Positions 38,630 to 48,820 of a stretch of DNA of 61,922 nucleotides are shown here, one piece after another. How positions within the stretch are numbered: position 1 is the stretch's first letter; every line of letters begins with the position of its first letter. This DNA comes from Gammaproteobacteria bacterium (GTDB taxonomy: Bacteria; Pseudomonadota; Gammaproteobacteria; Pseudomonadales; Azotimanducaceae_A): positions 66,125 through 128,046 of the forward strand of contig DUAT01000061.1 in assembly GCA_012960755.1 (NCBI GenBank), in the 5' to 3' direction. The notes under the pieces are model-generated. The model was not told the DNA's origin. It made no database searches and saw only the letters and a list, made by a program, of their open reading frames with translations. Both the position numbers and the translations under genes were made by a program.

Positions 38630-40894
38630 TTATCCAATGGCATCGGCGATCACATCAGCCGCACGATCAGGCATGTTGTATATATCAGCATACTTGCCAA
38701 AATTTACGCCATTTTGTTGCCAGCTTGATTTTTCGTCCGACAACAACATTTCCAACAGCAGATCATCAAACATCGACTGTTGGTAAGGAGAAATAACAAG
38801 CTTACCCGCTCGCGCCTCTTTAACGTAATGTGCATAGCCGCATACATCAGTTGCCAGCACAGGTAAACCAGCAACCATCGCTTCCAGTAATGTGGTCCCC
38901 GTATTTTCGGTATAGGCAGGGTGAACAAGCAGGTCAGCAGCAAGCAGGAATCTTGGAATGTCGTCCCTGCCTTCACTCAGTATGATCACACGACTCTGCA
39001 GCCCCAGCTTTTTCGCCATACGCAGAAATACCTTGGGATTATCCTGCCCAACGGCGATCAACGTTGTTTTATTACGCACTTTGTCAGGCAGACTACTCAT
39101 CCCCAGCAAAATTCTGTCCAGGCCTTTGGTGACGAATCCCGAACCAACCATCAGCAGTAGATAGTCGTCCGCTCCGATTTGAAATTCGGCCCTCAGAGAT
39201 TGTTCGATACGATCGCTATTTTCAGGTGCCATGCGGTCCGGTGAAATGCCGGGGGGTAGTACGTGGAATCGATTCGTCGGGGTCAGGTAATGTTTTTGAA
39301 ACAATGGTATCTGCAATTCTGCAATCATGAGAATTTTGGTCTCGGCTTCTACCTTAAACACCGCTTTTTCAAACGTTGAAAAATGCTTGTAACGAGAAAT
39401 CAGTCGGTACAGGTAGCCTCTCTGTGTTTGGGCCTTCTCCAGATAACACGCATCGGCAGCATAGTATATGTCGAGACCCGGCATTTTATTGAATCCGATC
39501 ACGCCTTTGACGGGATCTGACCGCAGGTGTTCTGCAACCCATGCAGCATATTTTTCATTTTTCTTATGATTAGTGAATGCTCTGATAGGTACCAGTACCA
39601 CATCGAAGTCGTTGGGGCATTCTCCCTGCCACGAGAGTGTGTAAACCCGAATCTGATAACCACGCTCACGGCATTTTTCAGCGATGCGAACGAAATCCCT
39701 TTGCAGTCCTCCAAAGGGAAAGTAATTAAACAAGCAAAAAGCAAGTACACCCCTTGACTGAGCCATGTCGCCTTCAACCACGCCAACAGTTTCGATAACC
39801 CGCACTGCTTCCCTGGCAAGAGAGTAGATATCCGCAGAGCCAGAAAATCGCCGACCATTCTCGCGCCACTCTTGGCGTCGGTCTGCCAGTAGTAATCGGA
39901 GCAGCTTCTCGTTGAGTTGTTCCTGCCGAAAAGGACTCGGTACCAGTTCACCGACATCTGCTTCTTCGACGTAGTGTCCGTAACCACATACATCAGTTGC
40001 CAGTACAGGCAGTCCTGCAACAATCGCCTCAAGCAGCACGATACCTGCATTTTCATCGAGGGCAGGGTGTAGGAGTAAATCTGCGGCCAACATCAGTTCG
40101 GATACATCGTCCCTGCCTGACATAAAGACAATTCTATCCATGATTCTCAGTGTTCCTGCCTGGCGTCTGAAGGCACTTTCGTTATCTTCACCGGCGATGT
40201 AAAGGCGTGTGTTGTTCACGACTTCTTTCGGCAACGACTTGATGGCGTAAATAGCCCGTCTCAATCCCTTCTTGATGAAACCCGAACCCACCATAAGCAC
40301 CATATGTTCATCGTTGGGAATAAGTAGTTCTTTACGCTTTTCGTTTCTGATTTCCAGGAAATTAGCCGGGGCTATCCTGTCCCGAGATATGCCAGGGGGC
40401 AGAAAGTGCAGACGCTTGTTCGGGGTGTCGTAATACTGCTTGAAAAACGGCTCCTGGATCTTTGAAATCATTAAAATTTCAACTTCACTATCTACGCTAA
40501 ACACAGCCTTTTCATACTCGGCAAAATGTTTGTACCGCGGCAGCAGGCGGTAAGCCCAAACACGTTGGGAGCGAGCCTTTTTTTCATAGCAGGAGTCCGC
40601 CGCAAAATACACATCGAGACCGGGCATTTTATTGATACCCACGACACAATCTACGGGACTCTGGGTGATTGAATCTGCGACCCACCGGCTGTATTTCTCG
40701 TATCGGGTGTGATTCGTAATAGCTGTCACGGGAACAATGATGACGTCGAAACCTGCAGGTATATCTCCGGACCAGCTGAGTGTGTAAACGCGGATCTGAT
40801 GTCCACGTTGCTGGCAATCCTGTGCAATGCGGAGGAAATCCCTTTGCAGTCCGCCATAAGGAAAATACTTATAAAGACAAAACGCCAGTTTCAA
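38630..40894 (-). CDS. waaG: In-frame tandem fusion of two WaaG-type glycosyltransferases
   Basis: WaaG (GT4) adds the first outer-core hexose to heptose II. The normal protein is about 374 residues; this one is 754 and contains two complete copies. Copy 1 (about 1-374) begins MKLAFCLYKYFPYGGLQRDF and copy 2 (about 377-754) MAQSRGVLAFCLFNYFPFGG. Both retain the nucleotide-sugar domain, GSGF(I/V)(K/T)KGL, HVLPPGIS or HFLPPGIS, and the EX7E motif (ENAGIVLLE and ENTGTTLLE). The junction is continuous; an internal ATG (39766) with AAGG about 9 bases before it could also allow separate translation of copy 2. It overlaps waaC by 4 bases. Confidence 0.93.
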   Translation of the reverse strand: MKLAFCLYKYFPYGGLQRDFLRIAQDCQQRGHQIRVYTLSWSGDIPAGFDVIIVPVTAITNHTRYEKYSRWVADSITQSPVDCVVGINKMPGLDVYFAADSCYEKKARSQRVWAYRLLPRYKHFAEYEKAVFSVDSEVEILMISKIQEPFFKQYYDTPNKRLHFLPPGISRDRIAPANFLEIRNEKRKELLIPNDEHMVLMVGSGFIKKGLRRAIYAIKSLPKEVVNNTRLYIAGEDNESAFRRQAGTLRIMDRIVFMSGRDDVSELMLAADLLLHPALDENAGIVLLEAIVAGLPVLATDVCGYGHYVEEADVGELVPSPFRQEQLNEKLLRLLLADRRQEWRENGRRFSGSADIYSLAREAVRVIETVGVVEGDMAQSRGVLAFCLFNYFPFGGLQRDFVRIAEKCRERGYQIRVYTLSWQGECPNDFDVVLVPIRAFTNHKKNEKYAAWVAEHLRSDPVKGVIGFNKMPGLDIYYAADACYLEKAQTQRGYLYRLISRYKHFSTFEKAVFKVEAETKILMIAELQIPLFQKHYLTPTNRFHVLPPGISPDRMAPENSDRIEQSLRAEFQIGADDYLLLMVGSGFVTKGLDRILLGMSSLPDKVRNKTTLIAVGQDNPKVFLRMAKKLGLQSRVIILSEGRDDIPRFLLAADLLVHPAYTENTGTTLLEAMVAGLPVLATDVCGYAHYVKEARAGKLVISPYQQSMFDDLLLEMLLSDEKSSWQQNGVNFGKYADIYNMPDRAADVIADAIG

Positions 40895-41955
40895 AATGTG
40901 CCGTCTTTTGCCGCTATTACCCGCGATAATCTCTCAAATACCATATCTGCTGTAATGTCCCGGTAGCAAGGTGGATAGATACTACTGCAATCATCCGATT
41001 TCTGAAACTTGCACTCCCTTTTAAGGCATGGAATGCAAGGTAAGTTATCACTAACTACAATTTCCTGCCTGGAACCGTATGGGCCGGTCAACAACGGATC
41101 TGTCGAGCCATAGATACCAATCATGGGTATGTTCATCGCAACCGCCAGGTGGCCAAGACCGGTATCGACGGCCACCACCCCGGTGCAAGATGAGATTTCC
41201 TGAATTAACCCGCCGAGGGAAACCGACGCCAGCACCTTCAGCACATTCCCGCCATCGGTGGCTTCTTTATTGCTGTCCCGGACTGAATCGGCGATGCGTC
41301 TGGCCCTTTGTTCTTCTATTGGGCTCCCCTGGGGTAACAGCACATCAAATCCATTATCAACTGCCTTTTTAGCCAGTTCGCACCACCGAGCCTCTGGCCA
41401 GTGCTTGGAAGGCCAGGTCGTGCCATGGAGAAACAGCAGACGGCGGTTTTTCCGGGATGCTCGAGTATTAACGCCGTAGTTCAGTGGCAGGTTCGCAACG
41501 CCGTAATCGAATACCTGCGCGAATAGATCCCGTATCCTCTCTACTGCATGCCGCCCGCGACTAACCTGATAGCGGTTGCTGTACAACAAGCTGGCGAGAG
41601 GTTCACGGGCAGAACTTCTGTCCAGACCATGGGACATTCCATTGGCGATTTTTGCGACCAGGGCACTTTTCATCAACCCCTGGGCATCGACAATCACATC
41701 GTAGTTGTTTGATTTCAATCGCCGGTAAAAGTCAGCCATTTCCTTTCTGCTGGATCGCAACGCTGACCGCCAGCGACGTTGGGCGATCGGGATAACCTGA
41801 TTGATGCCGGGATGCAGCGCGGCTATGTCGACAAACGACTCCTCGACAACCCAATCAATCTCCACTTCAGGCAGTGATTTCGTTAAGTCGGTAACGGCCG
41901 GCAAGGTGTGAACAACATCCCCCATGGAAGACATTTTGACAATCAGGACTTTCAC
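40891..41955 (-). CDS. waaC: LPS heptosyltransferase I
   Basis: WaaC (GT9) adds the first L-glycero-D-manno-heptose to Kdo. The 354-residue product starts MKVLIVKMSSMGDVVHTLPA, characteristic of WaaC, with LLFLHGTTWPSKHWPEARW and GVVAVDTGLGHLAVAMNIP (catalytic and donor-binding). The C-terminal Cys-rich stretch (LPCIPCLKREC) is an extension seen in some homologues. It overlaps waaF and the waaG fusion by 4 bases each (ATGA), indicating a tightly coupled operon. Confidence 0.95.
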   Translation of the reverse strand: MKVLIVKMSSMGDVVHTLPAVTDLTKSLPEVEIDWVVEESFVDIAALHPGINQVIPIAQRRWRSALRSSRKEMADFYRRLKSNNYDVIVDAQGLMKSALVAKIANGMSHGLDRSSAREPLASLLYSNRYQVSRGRHAVERIRDLFAQVFDYGVANLPLNYGVNTRASRKNRRLLFLHGTTWPSKHWPEARWCELAKKAVDNGFDVLLPQGSPIEEQRARRIADSVRDSNKEATDGGNVLKVLASVSLGGLIQEISSCTGVVAVDTGLGHLAVAMNIPMIGIYGSTDPLLTGPYGSRQEIVVSDNLPCIPCLKRECKFQKSDDCSSIYPPCYRDITADMVFERLSRVIAAKDGTF

Positions 41956-42974
41956 CGGGAACTAGTTTCCAACAACGGAATGAGTTCTTCGGGTAGCAAT
42001 TTATTCAGACAATCCTTGTGCTTAAGGGGGCAGGTTCGTTTAAAGCATGGGCTGCAGGGAAGATCCAGGGAAACAATCTCGAGCTTGTCGGTTAATGGCG
42101 GGGTAAATCCCGGTGAAGTTGAGCCGTAGATCACTGCCACTGAACAATCCACCGCTGACGCGATATGCATGAGGCCCGAGTCGTTGGAAACTACCAGCCG
42201 ACAACAACTGAGCAGATCCACCGCTTCCAGCAGGCTCGTTTTTCCCGTCAGGTCGATAACATCCCCAAGATTGTCCAGCCTCATCAGCGCTTTTAGTTGC
42301 TGGGCAGTTAACTGATCCCCGGGGCCACCGAAGATCCATACCTGCATGCCACGTTCGACTGCATCGTCCGCCAGCCTGGCGTAGTGCTGTTCCGGCCATT
42401 TTTTTGCATCACCGAATTCTGCGCCGGGACAAATGCCCAGAATCGGTTTATCCGACTGCAAGCCCAGCTTTTCTCGCAAAGCCTGCTTGCTGCCTTCGTT
42501 AATCATCAGTTTTGGGTATTGAAGTTCTGGCAGAGGTTGTCCGTTTTCAACCCCAAGAATTGCAAAGCGATCAATCATCCGGGGCAAGGCTCGTCTGTTT
42601 AGCAACCTCATGTCGTTGAGCAGAAAATACCGGTACTCTCCCCTGAAACCGGTACGCACCGGGATATCCGCACTAAACGGCACCAGTGCTGATTTCAGGG
42701 AGTTTGGCAATATAATGGCTTGTTGATATTGATTCTTTTTCAGCTCCCTGCCGAACGCCAGGCGCCTGCCAATTTGTAGCTCACCATGCTGAAATTCAAA
42801 TCGAATACCCTTCGAAACCTCCGGCATACGTGAAACCAGAGACAATGTTGCCGGAGGTGCTAACACGTCTATTTCACAATGCGGATGCTTCTCCCGTAAC
42901 ACCTTGTATAGTGTCTGGGCCATAACCATGTCGCCAACCCAGGCAGGGCTAACCACAAGTATTCGATCTGACAT
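41952..42974 (-). CDS. waaF: LPS heptosyltransferase II
   Basis: WaaF (GT9) adds the second heptose. The 340-residue product starts MSDRILVVSPAWVGDMVMAQ, with ILGICPGAEFGDAKKWPEQHYA and LVVSNDSGLMHIASAVDCSV. The C-terminus has a Cys-containing segment (SLDLPCSPCFKRTCPLKH) related to that in the neighbouring WaaC. Encoded first in the waaF-waaC-waaG-waaP run, 33 bases after ilvE on the same strand. Confidence 0.95.
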   Translation of the reverse strand: MSDRILVVSPAWVGDMVMAQTLYKVLREKHPHCEIDVLAPPATLSLVSRMPEVSKGIRFEFQHGELQIGRRLAFGRELKKNQYQQAIILPNSLKSALVPFSADIPVRTGFRGEYRYFLLNDMRLLNRRALPRMIDRFAILGVENGQPLPELQYPKLMINEGSKQALREKLGLQSDKPILGICPGAEFGDAKKWPEQHYARLADDAVERGMQVWIFGGPGDQLTAQQLKALMRLDNLGDVIDLTGKTSLLEAVDLLSCCRLVVSNDSGLMHIASAVDCSVAVIYGSTSPGFTPPLTDKLEIVSLDLPCSPCFKRTCPLKHKDCLNKLLPEELIPLLETSSR

Positions 42975-43007
42975 CCCGCTCCCGCAAATTCCTGGTTGTG
43001 AACCAAA

Positions 43008-43937
43008 TTATCTTACAGCTGTGGACCACTCCGGATATTCCTTGCGCCTTGCCATCACCTGATCAAAGTACATACTCTGCAACTTTTCTGTGATTGGGCC
43101 TCTGCCGTGGTTGCCGATCGCTCGACCATCCAGTTCCCGAATTGGCAGCACTTCAGCGGCGGTACCGGTAAAAAATGCTTCATCAGCAACGTAGACTTCA
43201 TCCCGGGTGATGCGTCGCTCTTTGATCTCGATGCCGAGTTCCTCGGCAAACCAAAAAATAGTGTCCCGGGTGATCCCTTCAAGACAGGAAGTTAGCTCAG
43301 GGGTTACCAGTTTGCCATTTTGCACCAGAAAGATGTTTTCCCCGCTGCCTTCGGCCACATATCCCTCGTTGTCCAGCAAAAGCGCTTCCTCACAGCCACT
43401 TTCCAGGGCTTCTCTTAAAGCGAGCATGGAATTGATATAGTTTCCGTTAGCCTTGGCCTTGCACATGGTTATGTTCACATGATGACGTGTATAGGAGGAT
43501 GTTCTTACCTTGATCCCATCGACGCGTGCCTCCTCAGTCATGTAAATAGGCCATTCCCAGGCTGCAATAATACAGTGAGACTTCAAACCTTCTGCACGCA
43601 AACCCATACCCTCGGAGCCGTAAAAGCACATGGGTCGTAGGTAGGCTTCTTTTAGATTGTTCTCACGAACAACCATGCGTTGCGCCTCGCTCACTTCCTC
43701 TTTCGTGAACGGCATGTCGAAGTTAAGTATGTGTGCCGAGCGAAACAAACGATCAGTGTGGTCGTGTAAACGGAAGATGATAGGTCCCTTATCTGTGGCA
43801 TAGGCGCGAACCCCTTCAAACACGCCCAACCCATAGTGTAAGGTATGGGTAAGGACATGTACTTTTGCCTCCCTCCAGGGGACCAATTCACCATCAAACC
43901 AGATAACACCATCCCTATCTGCCAGTGATTCAGACAT
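43008..43937 (-). CDS. ilvE: Branched-chain amino acid aminotransferase
   Basis: IlvE is a fold-type IV PLP enzyme transferring amino groups between glutamate and branched-chain 2-oxo acids. The 309-residue product has VHVLTHTLHYGLGVFEGVRAY and CKAKANGNYINSML with the PLP lysine, then EGYVAEGSGENIFLV, TRDTIFW and FFTGTAAEVLPI. Full-length and intact. glnE lies 85 bases upstream and waaF follows, the order I recall around ilvE in Pseudomonas. Functionally it joins ilvD further along the window. Confidence 0.97.
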   Translation of the reverse strand: MSESLADRDGVIWFDGELVPWREAKVHVLTHTLHYGLGVFEGVRAYATDKGPIIFRLHDHTDRLFRSAHILNFDMPFTKEEVSEAQRMVVRENNLKEAYLRPMCFYGSEGMGLRAEGLKSHCIIAAWEWPIYMTEEARVDGIKVRTSSYTRHHVNITMCKAKANGNYINSMLALREALESGCEEALLLDNEGYVAEGSGENIFLVQNGKLVTPELTSCLEGITRDTIFWFAEELGIEIKERRITRDEVYVADEAFFTGTAAEVLPIRELDGRAIGNHGRGPITEKLQSMYFDQVMARRKEYPEWSTAVR

Positions 43938-44022
43938 ACGTCAAATACCTTTAATAAATTTCAGACGCGCCATTCTACACGCTCTTGTGGGCTTGCAGTG
44001 ATTAGTTTAGCGCGGTAAAACT

Positions 44023-46851
44023 TCAGCCAAGGATCCGCTTCCAGATCTCCACAACCTGCTGCCGATAGCTGGTCAACTTTTCATCGGGTACGACAGCGCC
44101 ACCCAGCCAGGTGTAGTGAACGGTGGAACGAAAAGCAACGTAAGCTTCCTGAAGGGTGGAAGCCTCGACAGCTTGCAACAAACCTATTGTCTCAAGGGAT
44201 TCGATCAAACGTATCTTGTCGGTCCATCTTGCTAACGCCGGATATCGATGGCTGTTCGCCAATACAAGAAATTGCACCAGAAACTCGATATCCACGATGG
44301 CACCCGTGCCGTGTTTGAGATCTTCGGATTCCACATGGCTGCGTATTTTTGTGCGCATTTCTTTCACATCATGCATAAGCTCTGCCTCATCCCTTTCCTT
44401 GCAGAGAATGTGTGAACGAATACCATTGAATCTTTCTTCGTAGCTCATATCACCTGCCACGTATCGCGCCCTGACCAGAGCCTGGTGTTCCCAGGTCCAC
44501 GCTTCCTGCTCCAGGTACCTTTCGTAGCCATTGAATGTGCCAATGAGCGCTCCTTTGTTGCCATCGGGGCGTAATCGCAGATCCACTTCATAGAGGATTC
44601 CAAATCGCGTGTAACTGGACAATATGTGGACGATTCTTTGACCCAGACGCGAAAAGAACATCGTATTTACTATCTTCTTCGCCCCGTTGGTTTCTCCGTG
44701 GATATCTGCATCGTGCAAAAAAACCACGTCCAGGTCTGAACCGTATGCCAACTCAAACCCACCCAGCTTGCCGTAAGCGACCACGGCAAAACATCTGCCT
44801 TGTGACTCTCCCGACCGATCGCAAGGTTCGCCGTGGCGATCTACCAGATGATCGAACGCCAGCTCGCTGACTTTACTGACAATAACTTCGGCAATCGCCG
44901 TTAGGCCATCTGAGGCAATCATGGTCGTGCTAATGTTCAACAATTCAGACACGGCCACCCTAAGCACCATTGCATGCTTGAACTGTCGCAAAGAGTCCAT
45001 TTGTGCCTCGAGATCGTCCCGGTCAATTTGCGCCAGCATCTCTTCAAGCACATCCCGAAGCGAATCAGGATCAATTCGTTGGCGGGTGTTTCTGTCCGTG
45101 AGTTCATACAAAAGAATTGGATGCTGACTAATCTGTTCCGCCACCCAGGCACTTGAGCCACAAACATGGACCAATCGATTTGTGGCATCCGTGTTTTCAA
45201 GCAGAAACGCCAGGTAAGTGCTGCGCCGTACAATGTTGCTAACAATTGGCACCAACCGACGCAACGTCTCTGCCGGTTCTGATTCCCCCGCACTCAGTCT
45301 AAGCAGCACTGGAATCAGACGCTGAATTCTGTCAACTGCAACCTGCTGGACGTCATTCAGGCTGTCGCGAAAATCTACCAACAGTTGCGCAACATCCTGG
45401 CACTGATCATGGCTTGTACCAAAACCATGGTCGGCTAACTGCGAAAGGGATTCGCTCGATGTTGGATCCTGCCAGAGTGATACCCAGCGCTGTTGAGTTC
45501 CGCCCTCTGGATCCAATTCTGAGGTATTGGAACCCATCACCTTCGAGAAACAGGCGGTTACCTGATCGCGATAATCAGCCAGGGTCGTCAGGTAGTCGGG
45601 GTAGGATTCAAACCCCATTGCAGCGGCCAGGCGTTGCTGCGACAGTTCTCCAACAGGTAAGCGTTGACTCTGCCTGTCCTTTTCGGCTTGAATCACATGC
45701 TCGCTGTTACGAAGGAATATATAGGCCTGACGCAACACATGCGTGTCGCTGTAAGGTAAGTAGCCATCTTGTTCCAGCTTCGTTAACGCTTCCAGCAGGC
45801 GACGTTCCTGTAGAAAAGGTTTTTTTCCACCCCAGACGAGTTGTTGTGCCTGAACAATAAATTCAACTTCTCGAATACCTCCAGCACCAAGCTTGATATC
45901 ATTGTGCAATTTTTTTCGCTCAACCTCACTATTGATCAGCTGCTTCATTTCCCGCAGCGCCTCAATCGCACCATAGTCAAGGTGCTTGCGATAAACAAAA
46001 GGTCGCAACCAGACAAGAAAGTCCCTGCCGAGGCCAAGATCGCCTGCCGCCGCGCGGGCTTTAACAAAGGCATATCTCTCCCAATCGCGGCCCTGTTCGA
46101 TAAAGTATTTCTCCATCGAGGCTCGATTCAAAATCAATGCTCCGCTCTCGCCATAGGGCCGCAGGCGCATATCTACCCTAAAGACAAACCCGGTTGCCAG
46201 CACCGTATCAAGGCTCTTAATAATCTGGCGTGACGTTCGAATAAAAAATTCCTGGTTACTTAAACCCGAATCACCATCCACCGTGCCAGATTCATCGTAG
46301 AAAAAGACCAGGTCGACGTCGGAGGACACATTGAGCTCGTTCGCCCCTAGCTTTCCGAGAGCGAGAACACACATCTGCTGGGGTTTTCCTGAATGGCCGA
46401 TGGGCCGCCCATGACGCAGAACATTCTTTTCGTAATGAAATTCCAGGGCGGTCTGGATACATACATCGGCCAGATTCGAGAGGTCACGGGTGGTTTCGAC
46501 CAGATCGGCTCTACGAGTCAGATCACGAAATACAATCCGTGCCATCTCGCGGGTCCTTAGCCAGCGAAGCGCCTCGTCGACTAATTTGATATTGATGGGT
46601 TGAGCGCTGGTACCCTCCTCTGCATAGATCCGTGACATCAGTAGTTGCGCGACCTCATCGCCATCATAACCGCGAAATAAATCGCCACTGGCAACCAGTT
46701 CTTTAAAGTGATCGTTAGAGAGTGTCTGAAAAAGAAAATCACTAAGACTGCATGCCCTGGCAAGCTCATCAAGTTCAACGGGCGCAAGCTCAAAAGAGGG
46801 TTCGAGTCGGGTGACTATTTCACGCTGGAGTTTCTTCAGAGCAGACATCAC
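44023..46851 (-). CDS. glnE: Bifunctional glutamine synthetase adenylyltransferase/deadenylase
   Basis: GlnE controls glutamine synthetase by adding or removing AMP, in response to PII. The 942-residue product has two nucleotidyltransferase domains, each with the Asp-containing signature: SSDVDLVFFYDES in the N-terminal (deadenylase) half and YGSDLDVVFLHDAD in the C-terminal (adenylylase) half, linked by a helical segment. The length is standard. Two ATG codons are adjacent at the start (46851 and 46848). It is followed by ilvE and preceded by a secretion-type ATPase gene 60 bases upstream. Confidence 0.96.
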   Translation of the reverse strand: MMSALKKLQREIVTRLEPSFELAPVELDELARACSLSDFLFQTLSNDHFKELVASGDLFRGYDGDEVAQLLMSRIYAEEGTSAQPINIKLVDEALRWLRTREMARIVFRDLTRRADLVETTRDLSNLADVCIQTALEFHYEKNVLRHGRPIGHSGKPQQMCVLALGKLGANELNVSSDVDLVFFYDESGTVDGDSGLSNQEFFIRTSRQIIKSLDTVLATGFVFRVDMRLRPYGESGALILNRASMEKYFIEQGRDWERYAFVKARAAAGDLGLGRDFLVWLRPFVYRKHLDYGAIEALREMKQLINSEVERKKLHNDIKLGAGGIREVEFIVQAQQLVWGGKKPFLQERRLLEALTKLEQDGYLPYSDTHVLRQAYIFLRNSEHVIQAEKDRQSQRLPVGELSQQRLAAAMGFESYPDYLTTLADYRDQVTACFSKVMGSNTSELDPEGGTQQRWVSLWQDPTSSESLSQLADHGFGTSHDQCQDVAQLLVDFRDSLNDVQQVAVDRIQRLIPVLLRLSAGESEPAETLRRLVPIVSNIVRRSTYLAFLLENTDATNRLVHVCGSSAWVAEQISQHPILLYELTDRNTRQRIDPDSLRDVLEEMLAQIDRDDLEAQMDSLRQFKHAMVLRVAVSELLNISTTMIASDGLTAIAEVIVSKVSELAFDHLVDRHGEPCDRSGESQGRCFAVVAYGKLGGFELAYGSDLDVVFLHDADIHGETNGAKKIVNTMFFSRLGQRIVHILSSYTRFGILYEVDLRLRPDGNKGALIGTFNGYERYLEQEAWTWEHQALVRARYVAGDMSYEERFNGIRSHILCKERDEAELMHDVKEMRTKIRSHVESEDLKHGTGAIVDIEFLVQFLVLANSHRYPALARWTDKIRLIESLETIGLLQAVEASTLQEAYVAFRSTVHYTWLGGAVVPDEKLTSYRQQVVEIWKRILG

Positions 46852-46911
46852 AATTCCTGCTGTCTTGTAGCCCTTTTGAGTAGATCAGGGGGTTGGATCA
46901 CGAGTTTGCGG

Positions 46912-48702
46912 TCACTCTACACCAGAGAAGGGCGCCACACGCAGTACTTCGCTAATAGTTGTCTTTCCACTGGCTATTTTCAAGGCCCCACTGAGCCGCA
47001 GTGTTTTCATCCCATCCTTCATTGCGTGAACACGCAATTTACCGATCTCCGTCGTCTCCGTTATTAATCTCTTCACATTGTCGTTTAAGGGCAGCAATTC
47101 ATAGATACCCTCGCGACCCTTGTAGCCGGTATCCCTGCAATCGAGGCAACCCACTGGCTTGTACATTCTCCCGGGCATTTTCATTTTCCAGGGTGTTGTC
47201 AACGTCGCCCAGCCCTCTGCATCACCTTCGATCAACGTTTTACATTCCGGGCACAGAGTTCGGACCAGGCGTTGCGCCATAATTCCCAGCACCGTCGCTT
47301 TGATCAGGTAAGGCGCAACACCTAACTCCAGTAGCCGGGTCACCGCCGAGGGAGCATCGTTTGTGTGTAATGTTGAAATTACCAGGTGACCCGTTAACGC
47401 CGCCTGGATGGCCATTTCCGCTGTTTCAAGATCACGAATCTCACCCACCATGATAATGTCAGGGTCTTGCCGCAGCAATGCCCTGACGCCATCTGCAAAC
47501 TGCAGATCGATATTATGCTGGACCTGCATCTGGTTAAACGCAGGTTCAACCATTTCGATTGGGTCTTCGATGGTGCAAACATTCACATCTTCCGTGGACA
47601 GGTGTTTCAGGCTGGAATAAAGCGTCGTCGTCTTTCCTGAGCCTGTCGGTCCTGTGACCAACACAATCCCACTTGGATTTCTTACCATCGATTCCCAGCG
47701 ATCAAAGTCTTCGTTGGCAAGCCCCAGTTGTGCAAACGTCTTCAGCAGGATATCCGGGTCGAAAATCCGCATGACCATCTTCTCACCGAACGCCGTCGGC
47801 AGCGTTGACAATCGAAGTTCAATCTCATGCGCCTGCTGGGTCTTGGTTTTTAGTCGCCCATCCTGGGGGCGCCTCTTTTCCGCCACGTCCATACGCCCAA
47901 GGGTCTTGATTCTGCTAATCACAGCTGTCATCACAGGTGATGGCAATTCATAAACCAGGTGTAATACACCGTCGATTCGAAATCGTACCCGGCCCTTCTC
48001 TCTTCTTGGCTCAAGGTGAATATCACTGGCTCGCTGCGTGAATGCATACTGCAACAACCAATCCACAATATTAACGATATGGGCGTCGTTGGCTTCCATG
48101 GCATCGACCTGGCCAAGCTCCAGCATTTGCTCCAGATTCGAAAGCGAACTCCCATTGATTCCCTGGGCGTTAGCCTGACTCACTGACCGCGCCATGGTGT
48201 AAAATTCAGTGGTGTACTGGCGAATATCAGCTGGATTTGAAATCACCCGGGTAAGCACTTTACCTGGTTGGGATTGCATGATGGTTGCTTCCCAACCCGA
48301 TACGTCAGGTTCTGCACTCGTGATGACAACTTCATCGTCTTTCACTTCGATGGCGAGCAGTTTGTGTCGCTTGGCAAACTCGTGAGACATCACCTTGGTC
48401 ACGATCTGGGCATCGATTTTGAGCGGGTCGATTCGCCGATAGGGTTGATCAGATTTTTTACAAAGCCACAGTGTCAGGGCTTCTAAATCCAGAGCTTGCT
48501 TTGGATTCAATAGATCCAGATGTAGTTCCTCGGCAATCAGTTCCAGAGGATGCCAGTTGATTTGTTCCTTGGTTCGAATCTTAAGCGCCAGAGAATCTGC
48601 ATCCTCTGTTGACAAACGACCATCTGCGATAAGATCGTTGATCACTGATCGAAAACTAAGTGTAATATCCGGTTTTTTCGAGCTGACTTCTTGGGAACTC
48701 AC
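46912..48702 (-). CDS. GspE/PilB-type secretion ATPase
   Basis: The 596-residue product is a type II secretion/type IV pilus hexameric ATPase. It has an N-terminal GspE-N-like domain (about 60-170), Walker A GPTGSGKTT (351-359), the Asp box (VNVCTIEDPIE), Walker B DPDIIMVGEIRD (413-424), the His box (TGHLVISTLHTND) and a four-Cys zinc site (CPEC 484-487, CLDC 519-522). No other pilus or T2SS gene is in the window, so it is an orphan here. It could be the partner of the FimX encoded at 19603, since FimX is known to act on PilB, but it could equally serve a T2SS elsewhere. Confidence 0.85.
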   Translation of the reverse strand: MSSQEVSSKKPDITLSFRSVINDLIADGRLSTEDADSLALKIRTKEQINWHPLELIAEELHLDLLNPKQALDLEALTLWLCKKSDQPYRRIDPLKIDAQIVTKVMSHEFAKRHKLLAIEVKDDEVVITSAEPDVSGWEATIMQSQPGKVLTRVISNPADIRQYTTEFYTMARSVSQANAQGINGSSLSNLEQMLELGQVDAMEANDAHIVNIVDWLLQYAFTQRASDIHLEPRREKGRVRFRIDGVLHLVYELPSPVMTAVISRIKTLGRMDVAEKRRPQDGRLKTKTQQAHEIELRLSTLPTAFGEKMVMRIFDPDILLKTFAQLGLANEDFDRWESMVRNPSGIVLVTGPTGSGKTTTLYSSLKHLSTEDVNVCTIEDPIEMVEPAFNQMQVQHNIDLQFADGVRALLRQDPDIIMVGEIRDLETAEMAIQAALTGHLVISTLHTNDAPSAVTRLLELGVAPYLIKATVLGIMAQRLVRTLCPECKTLIEGDAEGWATLTTPWKMKMPGRMYKPVGCLDCRDTGYKGREGIYELLPLNDNVKRLITETTEIGKLRVHAMKDGMKTLRLSGALKIASGKTTISEVLRVAPFSGVE

Positions 48703-48820
48703 GCTGACCGACTGTCCTTTCTGGTAAGGCTGACTAGCCCCGATAGCGCCAAGCTTACACCCTTTTTATCCTCAAATTGATACACTGCTCACAACCCCAG
48801 CAGATATATCCCCAAATGCT

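Noticed and set aside
40891..42974. waaC and waaF as duplicates of one gene
   Set aside because: The two are related GT9 enzymes, but their N-terminal signatures and motifs match WaaC and WaaF respectively, which is normal.
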